A stretch of DNA of 64,000 nucleotides from Aplectana chamaeleonis (lineage: Eukaryota > Nematoda > Chromadorea > Rhabditida > Cosmocercidae). Position numbers and translations under genes: made by a program. Shown one piece after another: positions 49,001 through 63,340 of the stretch. The notes below the pieces were generated by a model. It saw only the letters and a program-made list of their open reading frames with translations, did not search any database and was not told the origin of the DNA. The stretch spans positions 109,912 through 173,911 of the forward strand of contig JAPDOI010001492.1 of NCBI GenBank assembly GCA_029168955.1. The letters run 5' to 3'. Positions within the stretch are counted from its first letter, which is position 1. Every line of letters starts with the position of its first letter.

Positions 49001-52000
49001 CCCTGCACACTTTCCATGACATCCTGGACTCTCCCACTGATATCCTGCACACTTCCATGACGTCCTGCACACTCCCACTGTGGTCCTTCACATTTCATGT
49101 GACGTCCTGCACACTCCCACTGATGTTCTGCACACTCCCACTGATCTCCTGCACACTTTCTATGACGTCATGCACACTCCCACTGGTGTCCTGCACACTC
49201 CCGCTGATGTCCTGCTCACTCTCACTGATGTCCTGCACTCCCACTGATGTCCTGCACACTTTCTACGACGTCCTCCACACTCCCACTGATGTCCTGCACA
49301 CTCCCACTGGTGTCCTGCTCACTCCCACTGATGTCCTGCACACTTTCTATGACGTCCAGCACACTTCCACTGATGTCCTGCACACTTCCACTGATGTCCT
49401 GCACACTCCCACTGATGTCCTGCACACTTTCTATGACGTCCTGCACACTTCCACTGATGTCCTGCACACTCCCACTGATGTCCTGCACACTCCCACTGAT
49501 GTCCTGCACACTCCCACTGATGTCCTGCACACTCCCACTGATGTCCTGCACACTCCCACTGATGTCCTGCACACTCCCACTGATGTCCTGCCCAGTTTCT
49601 ACGACGTCCTGCACACTCACACTGATGTCCTGCACACTCCCACTGATGTCCTGCGCACTTTCTATGATGCCCTGCACACTCCCACTGATGTCCTGCACAC
49701 TCCCACTGATGTCCTGCCCACTTTCTATGACGTCCTGCACACTCCCACTGATGTCCTGCACACTCCCACTGATGTCCTGCACACTCCCACTGATGTCCTG
49801 CACACTCCCACTGATGTCCTGCACACTCCCACTGATGTCCTGCACACTCCTACTGATGTCCTGCACACTCTCACTGATGTCCTGCCCACTTTCTACGACG
49901 TCCTGCACACTCCCACTGATGTCCTGCACACTCTCACTGATGTCCTGCCCACTTTCTATGACGTCCTGCACACTCCCACTGATGTCCTGCACACTCCCAC
50001 TGATGTCCTGCACACTCCCACTGATGTCCTGCACACTCCCACTGATGTCCTGCACACTCCCACTGATGTCCTGCACACTCCCACTGATGTCCTGCACACT
50101 CCCACTGATGTCCTGCACACTCCCACTGATGTCCTGCACACTCCCACTGATGTCCTGCACACTCCCACTGATGTCCTGCACACTCCCACTGATGTCCTGC
50201 ACACTCCCACTGATGTCCTGCACACTCCCACTGATGTCCTGCACACTCCCACTGATGTCCCGCACCCTCCCCCTGATGTCCTCCACACCCCCACTGATCT
50301 CCTGCACACTCTCACTGATGTCCTGCCCACTTTCTATGACGTCCTGCACACTCCCACTGATGTCCTGCACACTCCCACTGATGTCCTGCACACTCCCACT
50401 GATGTCCTGCACACTCCCACTGATGTCCTGCACACTCCCACTGATGTCCTGCACACTCCCACTGATGTCCTGCACACTCCCACTGATGTCCTGCACACTC
50501 CCACTGATGTCCTGCACACTCCCACTGATGTCCTGCACACTCCCACTGATGTCCTGCCCACTTTCTACGACGTCCTGCACACTCCCACTGATGTCCTGCA
50601 CACTCCCACTGATGTCCTGCACACTCCCACTGATGTCCTGCACACTCCCACTGATGTCCTGCACACTCCCACTGATGTCCTGCACACTCCCACTGATGTC
50701 CTGCACACTCCCACTGATGTCCTGCACACTTTCTATGACGTCCTGCACACTACCACTCATGTCTTGCATACTCCCACTGATGCCCTGCACACTCCCACTG
50801 ATGTCCTGCACACTTCCTATGACGTCCTGCTTACTCCCACTAATGTCCTGCACACTCCCACTGATGTCCTGCACACTCCCACTGATGTCCTGCACACTCC
50901 CACTGATGTCCTGCACACTCCCACTGATGTCCTGCACACTCCCACTGATGTCCTGCACACTCCCACTGATGTCCTGCACACTTTCTACTGACGTCCTGCA
51001 CACTCCCACTGATGTCCTGCACACTTCCTATGACGTCCTGCTTACTCCCACTAATGTCCTACACACTCCCACTGATGTCCTGCACCCTCCCACTGATGTC
51101 CTGCACACTCCCACTGATGTCCTGCACACACCCAGTGATGTCCTGCACACTTTCTATGACGTCCTGCACACTCCCACTGATGTCCTGCACACTCCCACTG
51201 ATGTCCTGCACACTCCCACTGATGTCCTGCACACTCCCACTGATGTCCTGCACACTCCCACTGATGTCCTGCACACTCCCACTGATGTCCTGCACACTCC
51301 CACTGATGTCCTGCACACTCCCACTGATGTCCTGCACACTCCCACTGATGTCCTGCACACTCCCACTGATGTCCTGCACACTCCCACTGATGTCCTGCAC
51401 ACTCTCACTGATGTCCTGCCCACTTTCTATGACGTCCTGCACACTCCCACTGATGTCCTGCACACTCCCACTGATGTCCTGCACTCCCACTGATGTCCTG
51501 CACACTCCCACTGATGTCCTGCACACTCCCACTGATGTCCTCCACACTTTCTATGACATCCTGCACACTCCCACTGATGTCCTGCACACTTTCTATGATG
51601 TCCTGCACACTCCCACTGATGTCCTGCACACTCCCACTGATGTCCTGCACACTCCCACTAATGTCCTGCACACTCCCACTGATGTCCTGCACACTCTCAC
51701 TGATGTCCTGCCCACTTTCTATGACGTCCTGCACACTCCCACTGATGTCCTGCACACTCCCACTGATGTCCTGCACACTCCCACTGATGTCCTGCACACT
51801 CCCACTGATGTCCTGCACACTCCCACTGATGTCCTGCACACTCCCACTGATGTCCTGCACACTCCCACTGATGTCCTGCACACTCCCACTGATGTCCTGC
51901 ACACTCCCACTGATGTCCTGCACACTTTCTACTGATGTCCTGCACACTCCCACTGATGTCCTGCACACTCCCACTGATGTCCTGCACACTCCCACTGATG

Positions 52001-53657
52001 TCCTGCACACTTCCCACTGATGTCCTGCACCTCCCACTGATGTCCTGCACACTTTCTATGATGTCCTGCACACTCTCACTGATGTCCTGCCCACTTTCTA
52101 CGACGTCCTGCACACTCCCACTGATGTCCTGCACACTCCTACTGATGTCCTGCACACTCCCACTGATGTCCTGCACACTCCCACTGATGTCCTGCACACT
52201 CCCACTGATGTCCTGCGCGCTCCCACTGATGTCCTGCACACTCTCACTGATGTCCTGCACACTTTCTATGGCGTCCTGCACACTCTCACTGATGTCCTGC
52301 ACACTTTCTATGACGTCCTGCACACTCCCACTGATGTCCTGCACACTCCCACTGATGTCCTGCACACTCCCACTGATGTCCTGCACACTCCCACTGATGT
52401 CCTGCACACTCCCACTAATGTCCTGCACACTCCCACTGATGTCCTGCACACTCTCACTGATGTCCTGCCCACTTTCTATGACGTCCTGCACACTCCCACT
52501 GATGTCCTGCACACTCCCACTGATGTCCTGCACACTCCCACTGATGTCCTGCACACTCTCACTGATGTCCTGCACACTTTCTATGACGTCATGCACACTC
52601 CCACTGATGTCCTGCACACTCCCACTAATGTCCTGCACACTCCCACTGATGTCCTGCACACTCCCACTAATGTCCTGCACACTCCCACTGATGTCCTGCA
52701 CGCTTTCTATGACGTCCTGCGCACTCCCATTAATGTCCTGCGCACATTCTGTGACATCCTGCACACTCCCAATGATGTCCTGCACACTCCCACTGATATC
52801 CTGCACCCTCCCACTGATGCCCTGCACACTTTCTATGACGTCCTGCACACTCCCACTGATGTCCTGCCCACTCCCACTGATGTCCTGCACACTCCACTGA
52901 TGTCCTGCACACTTTCTATGACGTCATGCACACTCCCACTGATGTCCTGCACACTCTCACTGATGTCCTGCACACTTTCTATGACGTCCTGCACACTCCC
53001 ACTGATGTCCTGCACACTCCCACTGATGTCCTGCACACTCCCACTGATGTCCTGCACACTCTCACTGATGTCCTACACACTTTCTATGATGTCCTGCACA
53101 CTCCCACTGATGTCCTGCACACTCCCACTGATGTCCTGCACACTCCCACTAATCTCCTGCACACTTTCTGTGACATCCTGAACACTCCCACCGATTTCCT
53201 GCACACTCCCACTAATGTCCTGCACCCTGCCACTGATGTCCTGCACTCTCCTACTGATGTTCTGCACACTCCCACTGATGTCCTGCACACTTTCTATGAC
53301 GTCCTGCACACTCCCACTGATATCCTACACCCTCCCACTGATGTCCTGCACACTCCCACTGATGTCCTGCACGCTTTCTATGACATCCTGCACACTCCCA
53401 CTGATGTCCTGCACACTCCCACTGATATCCTGCACCCTCCCACTGATGTCCTGCACACTCCCACTGATGTCCTGCACACTCCCACTGATGTCCTGCACAC
53501 TCCCAATGATGTCCTGCACACTCCCACTGATATCCTGCACCCTCCCACTGATGCCCTGCACACTTTCTATGACGTCCTGCACACTCCCACTGATGTCCTG
53601 CACACTCCCACTGATATCCTGCACCCTCCCACTGATGCCCTGCACACTTTCTATGAC

Positions 53658-53836
53658 GTCCTGCACACTCCCACTGATTTCCTGCACACTCCCATTAATG
53701 TCCTGCGCACATTCTATGACGTCCTGCACACTCCCACTGATGTCCTGCCCACTCCCATTGATGTCCTGCACGCTTTCTATGATGTCCTGCACGCTTTCTA
53801 AGACATCATGCACACCCCCACTAATGTCCTGCACAC
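53658..53836 (+). repeat. Duplicated block inside the array, copy 1
   Basis: This 179-bp stretch carries several rare variants (GATTTCC, CCCATTAATG, CTGCCCACTCCCATTG, TTTCTAAGACATCATG) and reads identically to 61542-61720, 7,884 bp away. Shorter relatives lie near 30115, 35871, 38262 and 45925. It marks segmental duplication within the satellite. Confidence 0.85.
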
Positions 53837-56800
53837 TCCCACTGATGTCCTGCACACTCCCATTGATGTCCTGCACACTCCCACTGATGTCCTGCACACT
53901 ATCTGTGACGTCCTGCACACTCCCTCTAATGCCCTGCACACTCCCACTAATGCCCTGCACACTCCCACTGATGTCCTACACACTCCTACTGATGTCCTGC
54001 ACACTCCCACTGATGTCCTACACACTTTCTACGACGTCCTGCACACTCCCACTGATGTCCTGCACACTCTCACTGATGTCCTGTCCACTTTCTATGACGT
54101 CCTGCACACTCCCGCTGATGTCCTGCACACTTTCTACTGATGTCCTGCACACTCCCACTGATGTCCTGCACGCATTCTATGACGTCCTGCGCACTCCCAC
54201 TAATGTCCTGCGCACATTCTGTGACATCCTGCACACTCCCACTGATGCCCTGCACACTCCCACTGATGACCTGCACACTCCCACTGATGTCCTGCACACT
54301 CCCACTGATATCCTGCACCCTCCCACTGATGTCCTGCACGCTTTCTATGACGTCCTGCACACTCCCACTAATCTCCTGCTCACTTTCTGTGACATCCTGC
54401 ACACTCCCACTGATGTCCCGCACACTCCCACTGATGTCCTGCACACTCCCACTGATGTCCTGTACACTCCCACTGATGAACTGCACACTCCCATCAATGT
54501 TCTGCATACTTTCTATGACGTCCTGCACACTACCACTGATGCCCTGCACACTCCCACTGATGTCCTGCACACTCCCACTGATGTTCTGCACACTCCCACT
54601 GATGTGCTGCACACTTTCTATGATGTCCTGCACACTCCCACTGATGTTCTGCACACTCCCACTAATGTCCTCCACACTCCCACTGATGTCCTCCACACTC
54701 TTACTAATGTCCTGCACACTCCCACTGATGTCCTCCACAATTCCACTGATGTCCTGCACACTTTCTATGAGGTCCTGCACACTCCCACTGATGTCCTGCA
54801 CACTCCCACTGATGTCCTGCACACTCCCACTGATGTCCTGCACCTCCCACTGATGTCCTGCACACACTTTCTATGATGTCCTGCACACTCCCACTGATGT
54901 CCTGCACCTCCCACTGATGTCCTGCACACTTTCCACTGATGTCCTGCACACTATCACTGATGTCCTGCCCACTTTCTATGACGTCCTGCACACTCCCACT
55001 GATGTCCTGCACACTCCCACTGATGTCCTGCACACTCCCACTGATGTCCTGCACACTCCCACTGATGTCCTGCACACTCCCACTGATGTCCTGCACACTC
55101 CCACTGATGTCCTGCACACTCCCACTGATGTCCTGCACACTCCCACTGATGTCCTGCACACTCCCACTGATGTCCTGCACACTCCCACTGATGTCCTGCA
55201 CACTCTCACTGATGTCCTGCCCACTTTCTATGATGTCCTGCACACTCCCACTGATGTCCTGCACACTCCCACTGATGTCCTGCACACTCCCACTAATGTC
55301 CTGCACACTCCCACTGATGTCCTGCACACTCTCACTGATGTCCTGCCCACTTTCTATGACGTCCTGCACACTCCCACTGATGTCCTGCACACTCCCACTG
55401 ATGTCCTGCACACTCCCACTGATGTCCTGCACACTCCCACTGATGTCCTGCACACTCCCACTGATGTCCTGCACGCTTTCTATGACGTCCTGCACACTCC
55501 CACTGATGTCCTGCGCACACCCAGTGATGTCCTGCACACTCCCACTGATATCCTGCACCCTCCCACAGATGCCCTGCACACTTTATATGACGTCCTGCTT
55601 ACTCCCACTAATGTCCTACACACTCCCACTGATGTCCTGCACCCTCCCACTGATGTCCTGCACACTCCCACTGATATCCTTCACACTCCCACTGATGTCC
55701 TGCGCACACCCAGTGATGTCCTGCACACTTTCTATGACGTCCTGCACACTCCCACTGATGTCCTGCATGCTTTCTATGACGTCCTGCACACTCCCACTCA
55801 TGTCCTGCACACTCCCACTGATGTCCTGCACACTCCCACTGATGTCCTGCACACTCCCACTGATGTCCTGCACACTCCCACTAATGTCCTGCACACTCCC
55901 ACTGATGTCCTGCACACTCCCACTGATGTCCTGCACACTCCCACTGATGTCCTGCACACTCTCACTGATGTCCTGCACAATTTCTATGACGTCCTGCACA
56001 CTCTCACTGATGTCCAGCACCCTTTCTATGCCGTCCTGCACACTCCCACTCATGTCCTGCACACTCCCACTGATATCCTGCACCCTCCCACAGATGCCCT
56101 GCACACTTTATATGACGTCCTGCACACTCCCATTAATGTCCTGCGCACATTCTGTGACGTCCTGCACACTCCCACTGATGTCCTGCACACTCCCACTGAT
56201 GTCCTGCACGCTTTCTATGACGTCCTGCTTACTCCCACTAATGTCCTACACACTCCCACTGATGTCCTGCACCCTCCCACTGATGTCCTGCACACTCCCA
56301 CTGATATCCTTCACACTCCCACTGATGTCCTGCACGCTTTCTATGACGTCCTGCGCACTCCCACTAATCTCCTGCACACTTTCTGTGACATCCTGCACAC
56401 TCCCACTGAAGTCCTGCACACTCCCACTGAAGTCCTGCACACTTTCTATCACCTCCTGCACACACCCACTGATGTCCTGCACACTCCCATTAATGTCCTG
56501 CGCACATTCTGTGACGTCCTGCACACTCCCACTGATGTCCTGCACCCTCCCACTGATGTCCTGCACACTCCCACTGATATCCTTCACACTCCCACTGATG
56601 TCCTGCGCACACCCAGTGATGTCCTGCACCCTCCCACAGATGCCCTGCACACTCCCACTGATGTCCTGCACACTCCCACTGATATACTTCACACTCCCAC
56701 TGATGTCCTGCGCACACCCAGTGATGTCCTGCACACTCCCACTGATGTCCTGCACACTCCCACTGATGTCCTGCACACTCCCACTGATGTCCTGCACACT

Positions 56801-59800
56801 CCCACTGATGTCCTGCACACTCCACTGATGTCCTGCACACTCCCACTGATGTCCTGCACACTCCCACTGATGTCCTGCACACTCCCACTGATGTCCTGCA
56901 CACTCCACTGATGTCCTGCACACTCCCACTGACGTCCTGCACAATCCCATTAATGTCCTGCGCACATTCTGTGACGTCCTGCACACTCCCACTGATGTCA
57001 TGCACACTCCCACTGATGTCCTGCACGCTTTCTATGACGTCCTGCTTACTCCCACTGATGTCCTGCGCACACCCAGTGATGTCCTGCACCTTCCCACTGA
57101 TGTCCTGCACACTCCCACTGATGTCCTGCACACTCCCACTGATGTCCTGCACACTCCCACTGATGTCCTGCACACTCCCACTGATGTCCTGCACACTCCC
57201 ACTGATGTCCTGCACACTCCTACTGATGTCCTGCACACTCTCACTGATGTCCTGCCCACTTTCTACTGATGTCCTGCACACTCCCACTAATGTCCTGCAC
57301 ACTCCTACTGATGTCCTGCACACTCTCACTGATGTCCTGCACGCTTTCTACGACGTCCTGCACACTCCCACTAATGTCCTGCACACTCCCACTGATATCC
57401 TGCACCCTCCCACTGATGTCCTGCACACTCCCACTGATGTCCTGCACGCTTTCTATGACATCCTGCACACTCCCACTAATGTCCTGCGCACATTCTGTGA
57501 CATCCTGAACACTCCCACCGATTTCCTGCACACTCCCACTAATGTCCTGCACCCTGCCACTGATGTCCTGCACTCTCCCACTGATGTTCTGCACACTCCC
57601 ACTGATGTCCTGCACTCTCCCACTGATGTTCTGCACACTCCCACTGATGTCCTGCACACTTTCTATGACGTCCTGCACGCATTCTATGACGTCCTGTGCA
57701 CTCCCACTAATGTCCTGCACACTCCCACTGATATCCTGCACCCTCCCACTGATGTCCTGCACACTCCCACTGATGTCCTGCACCCTCCCACTGATGTCCT
57801 GCACGCTTTCCACTGATGTCCTGCACACTCCCACTGATGTCCTGCACACTTCCCACTGATGTCCTGCACACTCCCACTGATGTCCTGCACACTTTCTATG
57901 ACGTCCTGCACACTCCCACTGATGTCCTGCACACTTTCTATGATGTCCTGCACACTCCCACTGATGCCCTGCACACTCCCACTGATGACCTGCACACTCC
58001 CACTGATGTCCTGCACACTCCCACTGATATCCTGCACCCTCCCACTGATGTCCTGCACACTCCCACTGATGTCCTGCACACTCCCACTGATGTCCTGCAC
58101 ACTCCCACTAATGTCCTGCACACTCCCACTAATGTCCTGCACACTCCCACTGATGTCCTGCACACTCCCACTAATGTCCTACACACTCCCACTGATGTCC
58201 TGCACCCTCCCACTGATGTCCTGCACACTCCCACTGATATCCTTCACACTCCCACTGATGTCCTGCATACACCCAGTGATATCCTGCACCCTCCCACAGA
58301 TGCCCTGCACACTTTTTATGACGTCCTGCACACTCCCGTTAATGTCCTGCGCACATTCTGTGACATCCTGCACACTCCCACTAAAGTTCTGCACACTCCC
58401 ACTCATGTCCTGCACACTCCCACTGATATCCTGAACACTCCCACCGATTTCCTGCACACTCCCACTAATGTCCTGCACCCTGCCACTTCCCACCGATTTC
58501 CTGCACACTCCCACTAATGTCCTGCACCCTGCCACTGATGTCCTGCACTCTCCCACTGATGTTCTGCACACTCCCACTGATGTCCTGCACACTCCCACTG
58601 ATGTCCTGCACACTTTCCCACTGATGTCCTGCACACTCCCACTCATGTCCTGCACACTACCACTCATGTCTTGCATACTCCCACTGATGCCCTGCACACT
58701 CCCACTGATGTCCTGCACACTTCCTATGACGTCCTGCTTACTCCCACTAATGTCCTACACACTCCCACTGATGTCCTGCACCCTCCCACTGATGTCCTGC
58801 ACACTCCCACTGATATCCTTCACACTCCCACTGATGTCCTGCACACACCCAGTGATGTCCTGCTGCACACTCCCACTGATGTCCTGCACACTCCCACTGA
58901 TGTCCTGCACACTCCCACTGATGTCCTGCACACTCCCACTGATGTCCTGCACACTTCCCACTGATGTCCTGCACACTCCCACTGATGTCCTGCACACTCC
59001 CACTGATGTCCTGCACACTCCCACTGATGTCCTGCACACTTTCTATGACGTCCTGCACACACTCCCACTGATGTCCTGCACACTCCCACTGATGTCCTGC
59101 ACACTCCCACTGATGTCCTGCACACTCCCACTGATGTCCTGCACACTCCCACTGATGTCCTGCACACTCCCACTGATGTCCTGCACACTCCCACTGATGT
59201 CCTGCACACTCCCACTGATGTCCTGCACACTCCCACTAATGTCCTGCACACTTTCCCACTGACGTCCTGCACACTCCCACTGATGTCCTGCACACTCCCA
59301 CTGATGTCCTGCACACTCCCACTGATGTCCTGCACACTCCCACTGATGTCCTCCCCACTCCCACTGATGTCCTGCACACTCCCACTGATGTCCTGCACAC
59401 TTCCACTGATGTCCTGCACACTCCCACTGATGTCCTGCACACTCCCACTGATGTCCTGCACACTCCCACTGATGTCCTGCACACTCCCACTGATGTCCTG
59501 CACCCTCCCACTGATGTCCTGCACACTCCCACTGATATCCTTCACACTCCCACTGATGTCCTGCACACACCCAGTGATGTCCTGCACACTCCCACTGATG
59601 TCCTGCACACTCCCACTGATGTCCTGCACACTCCCACTGATGTCCTGCACACTCCCACTGATGTCCTGCACACTCCCACTGATGTCCTGCACACTCCCAC
59701 TGATGTCCTGCACACTCTCACTGATGTCCTGCACACTTTCTATGACGTCCTGCACACTCTCACTGATGTCCTGCACACTTTCTATGACGTCCTGCACACT

Positions 59801-61541
59801 CCCACTGATGTCCTGCACACTCCCACTGATGTCCTGCACACTCCCACTGATGTCCTGCACACTCCCACTGATGTCCTGCACACTCCCACTAATGTCCTGC
59901 ACACTCCCACTGATGTCCTGCACACTCCCACTGATGTCCTGCACACTCCCACTGATGTCCTGCACACTCCCACTGATGTCCTGCACACTTTCTACGACGT
60001 CCTGCACACTCCCACTGATGTCCTGCACACTCCCACTGATGTCCTGCAGCCTCCCACTGATGTCCTGCACACTCCCACTGATGTCCTGCACACTCCCACT
60101 GATGTCCTGCACACTCCCACTGATGTCCTGCACACTCCCACTGATGTCCTGCACACTCCCACTGATGTCCTGCACACTCCCACTGATGTCCTGCACACTC
60201 CCACTGATGTCCTGCACACTCCCACTGATGTCCTGCACACTCCCACTGATGTCCTGCACACTCCCACTGATGTCCTGCACACTTTCTATGACGTCCTGCA
60301 CACTCCCACTGATGTCCTGCACACTTTCCCACTGATGTCCTGCACACTCCCACTGATGTCCTGCACACTCCCACTGATGTCCTGCACACTCCCACTGATG
60401 TCCTGCACACTCCCACTGATGTCCTGCACACTCCCACTGATGTCCTGCACACTCCCACTGATGTCCTGCACACTCCCACTGATGTCCTGCACACTCCCAC
60501 TGATGTCCTGCACACTCCCACTGATGTCCTGCCCACTTTCTACGACGTCCTGCACACTCCCATTAATGTCCTGCACACTTTCCACTGATGTCCTGCACAC
60601 TCCCACTGATGTCCTGCACACTCCCACTGATGTCCTGCACACTCCCACTGATGTCCTGCACACTTTCTGATGTCCTGCACACTCCACTGATGTCCTGACT
60701 TCCTGCACTCCACTGATGTCCTGCACACTCCCACTGATGTCCTGCACACTCCCACTGATGTCCTGCACACTCCCACTGATGTCCTGCACACTCCCACTGA
60801 TGTCCTGCACACTCCCACTAATGTCCTGCACACTCCCACTGATGTCCTGCACACTCCTACTGATGTCCTGCACACTCTCACTGATGTCCTGCCCACTTTC
60901 TACGACGTCCTGCACACTCCCACTGATGTCCTGCACACTCCCACTGATGTCCTGCACACTCCCACTGATGTCCTGCACACTCCCACTGATGTCCTGCACA
61001 CTCCCACTGATGTCCTGCACACTCCCACTGATGTCCTGCACACTCCCACTGATGTCCTGCGCGCTCCCACTGATGTCCTGCACACTCTCACTGATGTCCT
61101 GCACACTTTCTATGGCGTCCTGCACACTCTCACTGATGTCCTGCACACTTTCTATGACGTCCTGCACACTCCCACTGATGTCCTGCACACTCCCACTGAT
61201 GTCCTGCACACTTTCTATGACGTCCTGCACACTCCCACTGATGTCCTGCACACTTTCTACTGATGTCCTGCACACTCCCACTGATGTCCTGCACACTTTC
61301 TACTGACGTCCTGCACACTCCCACTGATGTCCTGCACACTCCCACTGATGTCCTGCACACTCCCACTGATGTCCTGCACACTTTCCACTGATGTCCTGCA
61401 CACTCCCACTGATGTCCTGCACACACTCCCACTGATGTCCTGCACACTCCCACTGATGTCCTGCACACTCCACTGATGTCCTGCACACTTTCTACTGATG
61501 TCCTGCACACTACCACTGATGTCCTGCACACTCTCACTGAT

Positions 61542-61720
61542 GTCCTGCACACTCCCACTGATTTCCTGCACACTCCCATTAATGTCCTGCGCACATTCTA
61601 TGACGTCCTGCACACTCCCACTGATGTCCTGCCCACTCCCATTGATGTCCTGCACGCTTTCTATGATGTCCTGCACGCTTTCTAAGACATCATGCACACC
61701 CCCACTAATGTCCTGCACAC
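61542..61720 (+). repeat. Duplicated block inside the array, copy 2
   Basis: Identical by reading to 53658-53836, including the TTTCTAAGACATCATGCAC segment, which was found nowhere else in the window. The flanking units differ, so the copy boundaries are recognisable. Confidence 0.85.
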
Positions 61721-63340
61721 ATTCTGTGACATCCTGCACACTCCCACTGATGCCCTGCACACTTTCTATGACGTCCTGCACACTCCCACTAATCTCCTGC
61801 ACACTCCCACTGATGTCCTGCACCTCCCACTGATGTCCTGCACACTCCCACTGATGTCCTGCACACTCCCACTGATGTCCTGCACACTCCCACTGATGTC
61901 CTGCACTCCCACTGATGTCCTGCACACTCCCACTGATGTCCTGCACACTCCACTGATGTCCTGCACACTTTCTATGATGTCCTGCACACTCCCACTGATG
62001 TCCTGCACACTCCCACTGATGTCCTGCACACTCCCACTGATGTCCTGCACACTCCCACTGATGTCCTGCACATTCCCACTGATGTCCTGCACACTCCCAC
62101 TGATGTCCTGCACACTCCCACTGATGTCCTGCACACTCCCACTGATGTCCTGCACACTCCCACTGATGTCCTGCACACTCCCACTGATGTCCTGCACACT
62201 CCCACTGATGTCCTGCACACTTTCTACTGATGTCCTGCACACTCCCACTGATGTCCTGCACACTCCCACTGATGTCCTGCACACTTCCCACTGATGTCCT
62301 GCACACTCCCACTGATGTCCTGCACACTCCCACTGATGTCCTGCACACTTTCTATGATGTCCTGCACACTCCCACTGATGTCCTGCACTTTCTATGACGT
62401 CCTGCACACTCCCACTGATGTCCTGCACACTTCCCACTGATGTCCTGCACACTCCCACTGATGTCATGCACACTCCCACTGATGTCCTGCACGCTTTCTA
62501 TGACGTCCTGCTTACTCCCACTGATGTCCTGCACCCTCCCACTGATGTCCTGCACACTCCCACTGATATCCTTCACACTCCCACTGATGTCCTGCACACT
62601 CCCACTGATGTCCTGCACACTTTCTATGGCGTCCTGCACACTCCCACTGATGTCCTGCACACTTTCTTGTCTCTCCTGCACACTCCCACTGATGTCCTGC
62701 ACACTCCCACTGATGTCATGCACACTCCCACTGATGTCCTGCACACTTTCTATGATGTCCTGCACACTCCCACTAATGTCCTGCACACTCCCACTGATGT
62801 CCTGCACACTCCCACTGATGTCCTGCACACTCCCACTGATGTCCTGCACACTCCCACTGATGTCCTGCACACTCCCACTGATGTCCTGCACACTCCCACT
62901 GATGTCCTGCACACTCCCACTGATGTCCTGCACACTCCCACTGATGTCCTGCACGCTTTCTATGACGTCCTGCGCACTCCCACTAATGTCCTGCACACAC
63001 CCAGTGATGTCCTGCACACTCCCACTGATGACCTGCACGCTTTCTATGACGTCCTGCACACTCCCACTGATGTCCTGCACACTCCCACTGATGTCCTGCA
63101 CACTCCCACTGATGTCCTGCACACTCCCACTGATGTCCTGCACACTCCCACTGATGTCCTGCACACTCCCACTGATGTCCTGCACACTCCCACTGATGTC
63201 CTGCACACTCCCACTGATGTCCTGCACACTCCCACTGATGTCCTGCACACTCCCACTAATGTCCTGCACACTCCCACTGATGTCCTGCACACTCTCACTG
63301 ATGTCCTGCACACTCCCACTGATGTCCTGCACACTCCCAC

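Larger units (their letters stand above)
43001..63340 (+). repeat. Right part of the array: most homogeneous, long runs of unit A
   Basis: Runs of identical A units become long: 13 in succession at 49971-50243 and 10 at 60070-60279, with similar runs near 51170-51400, 55000-55200 and 63055-63255. B units act as occasional breaks between runs, often as CTGCCCACTTTC-type. This is the expected look of the recently homogenised interior of a satellite. Confidence 0.75.
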
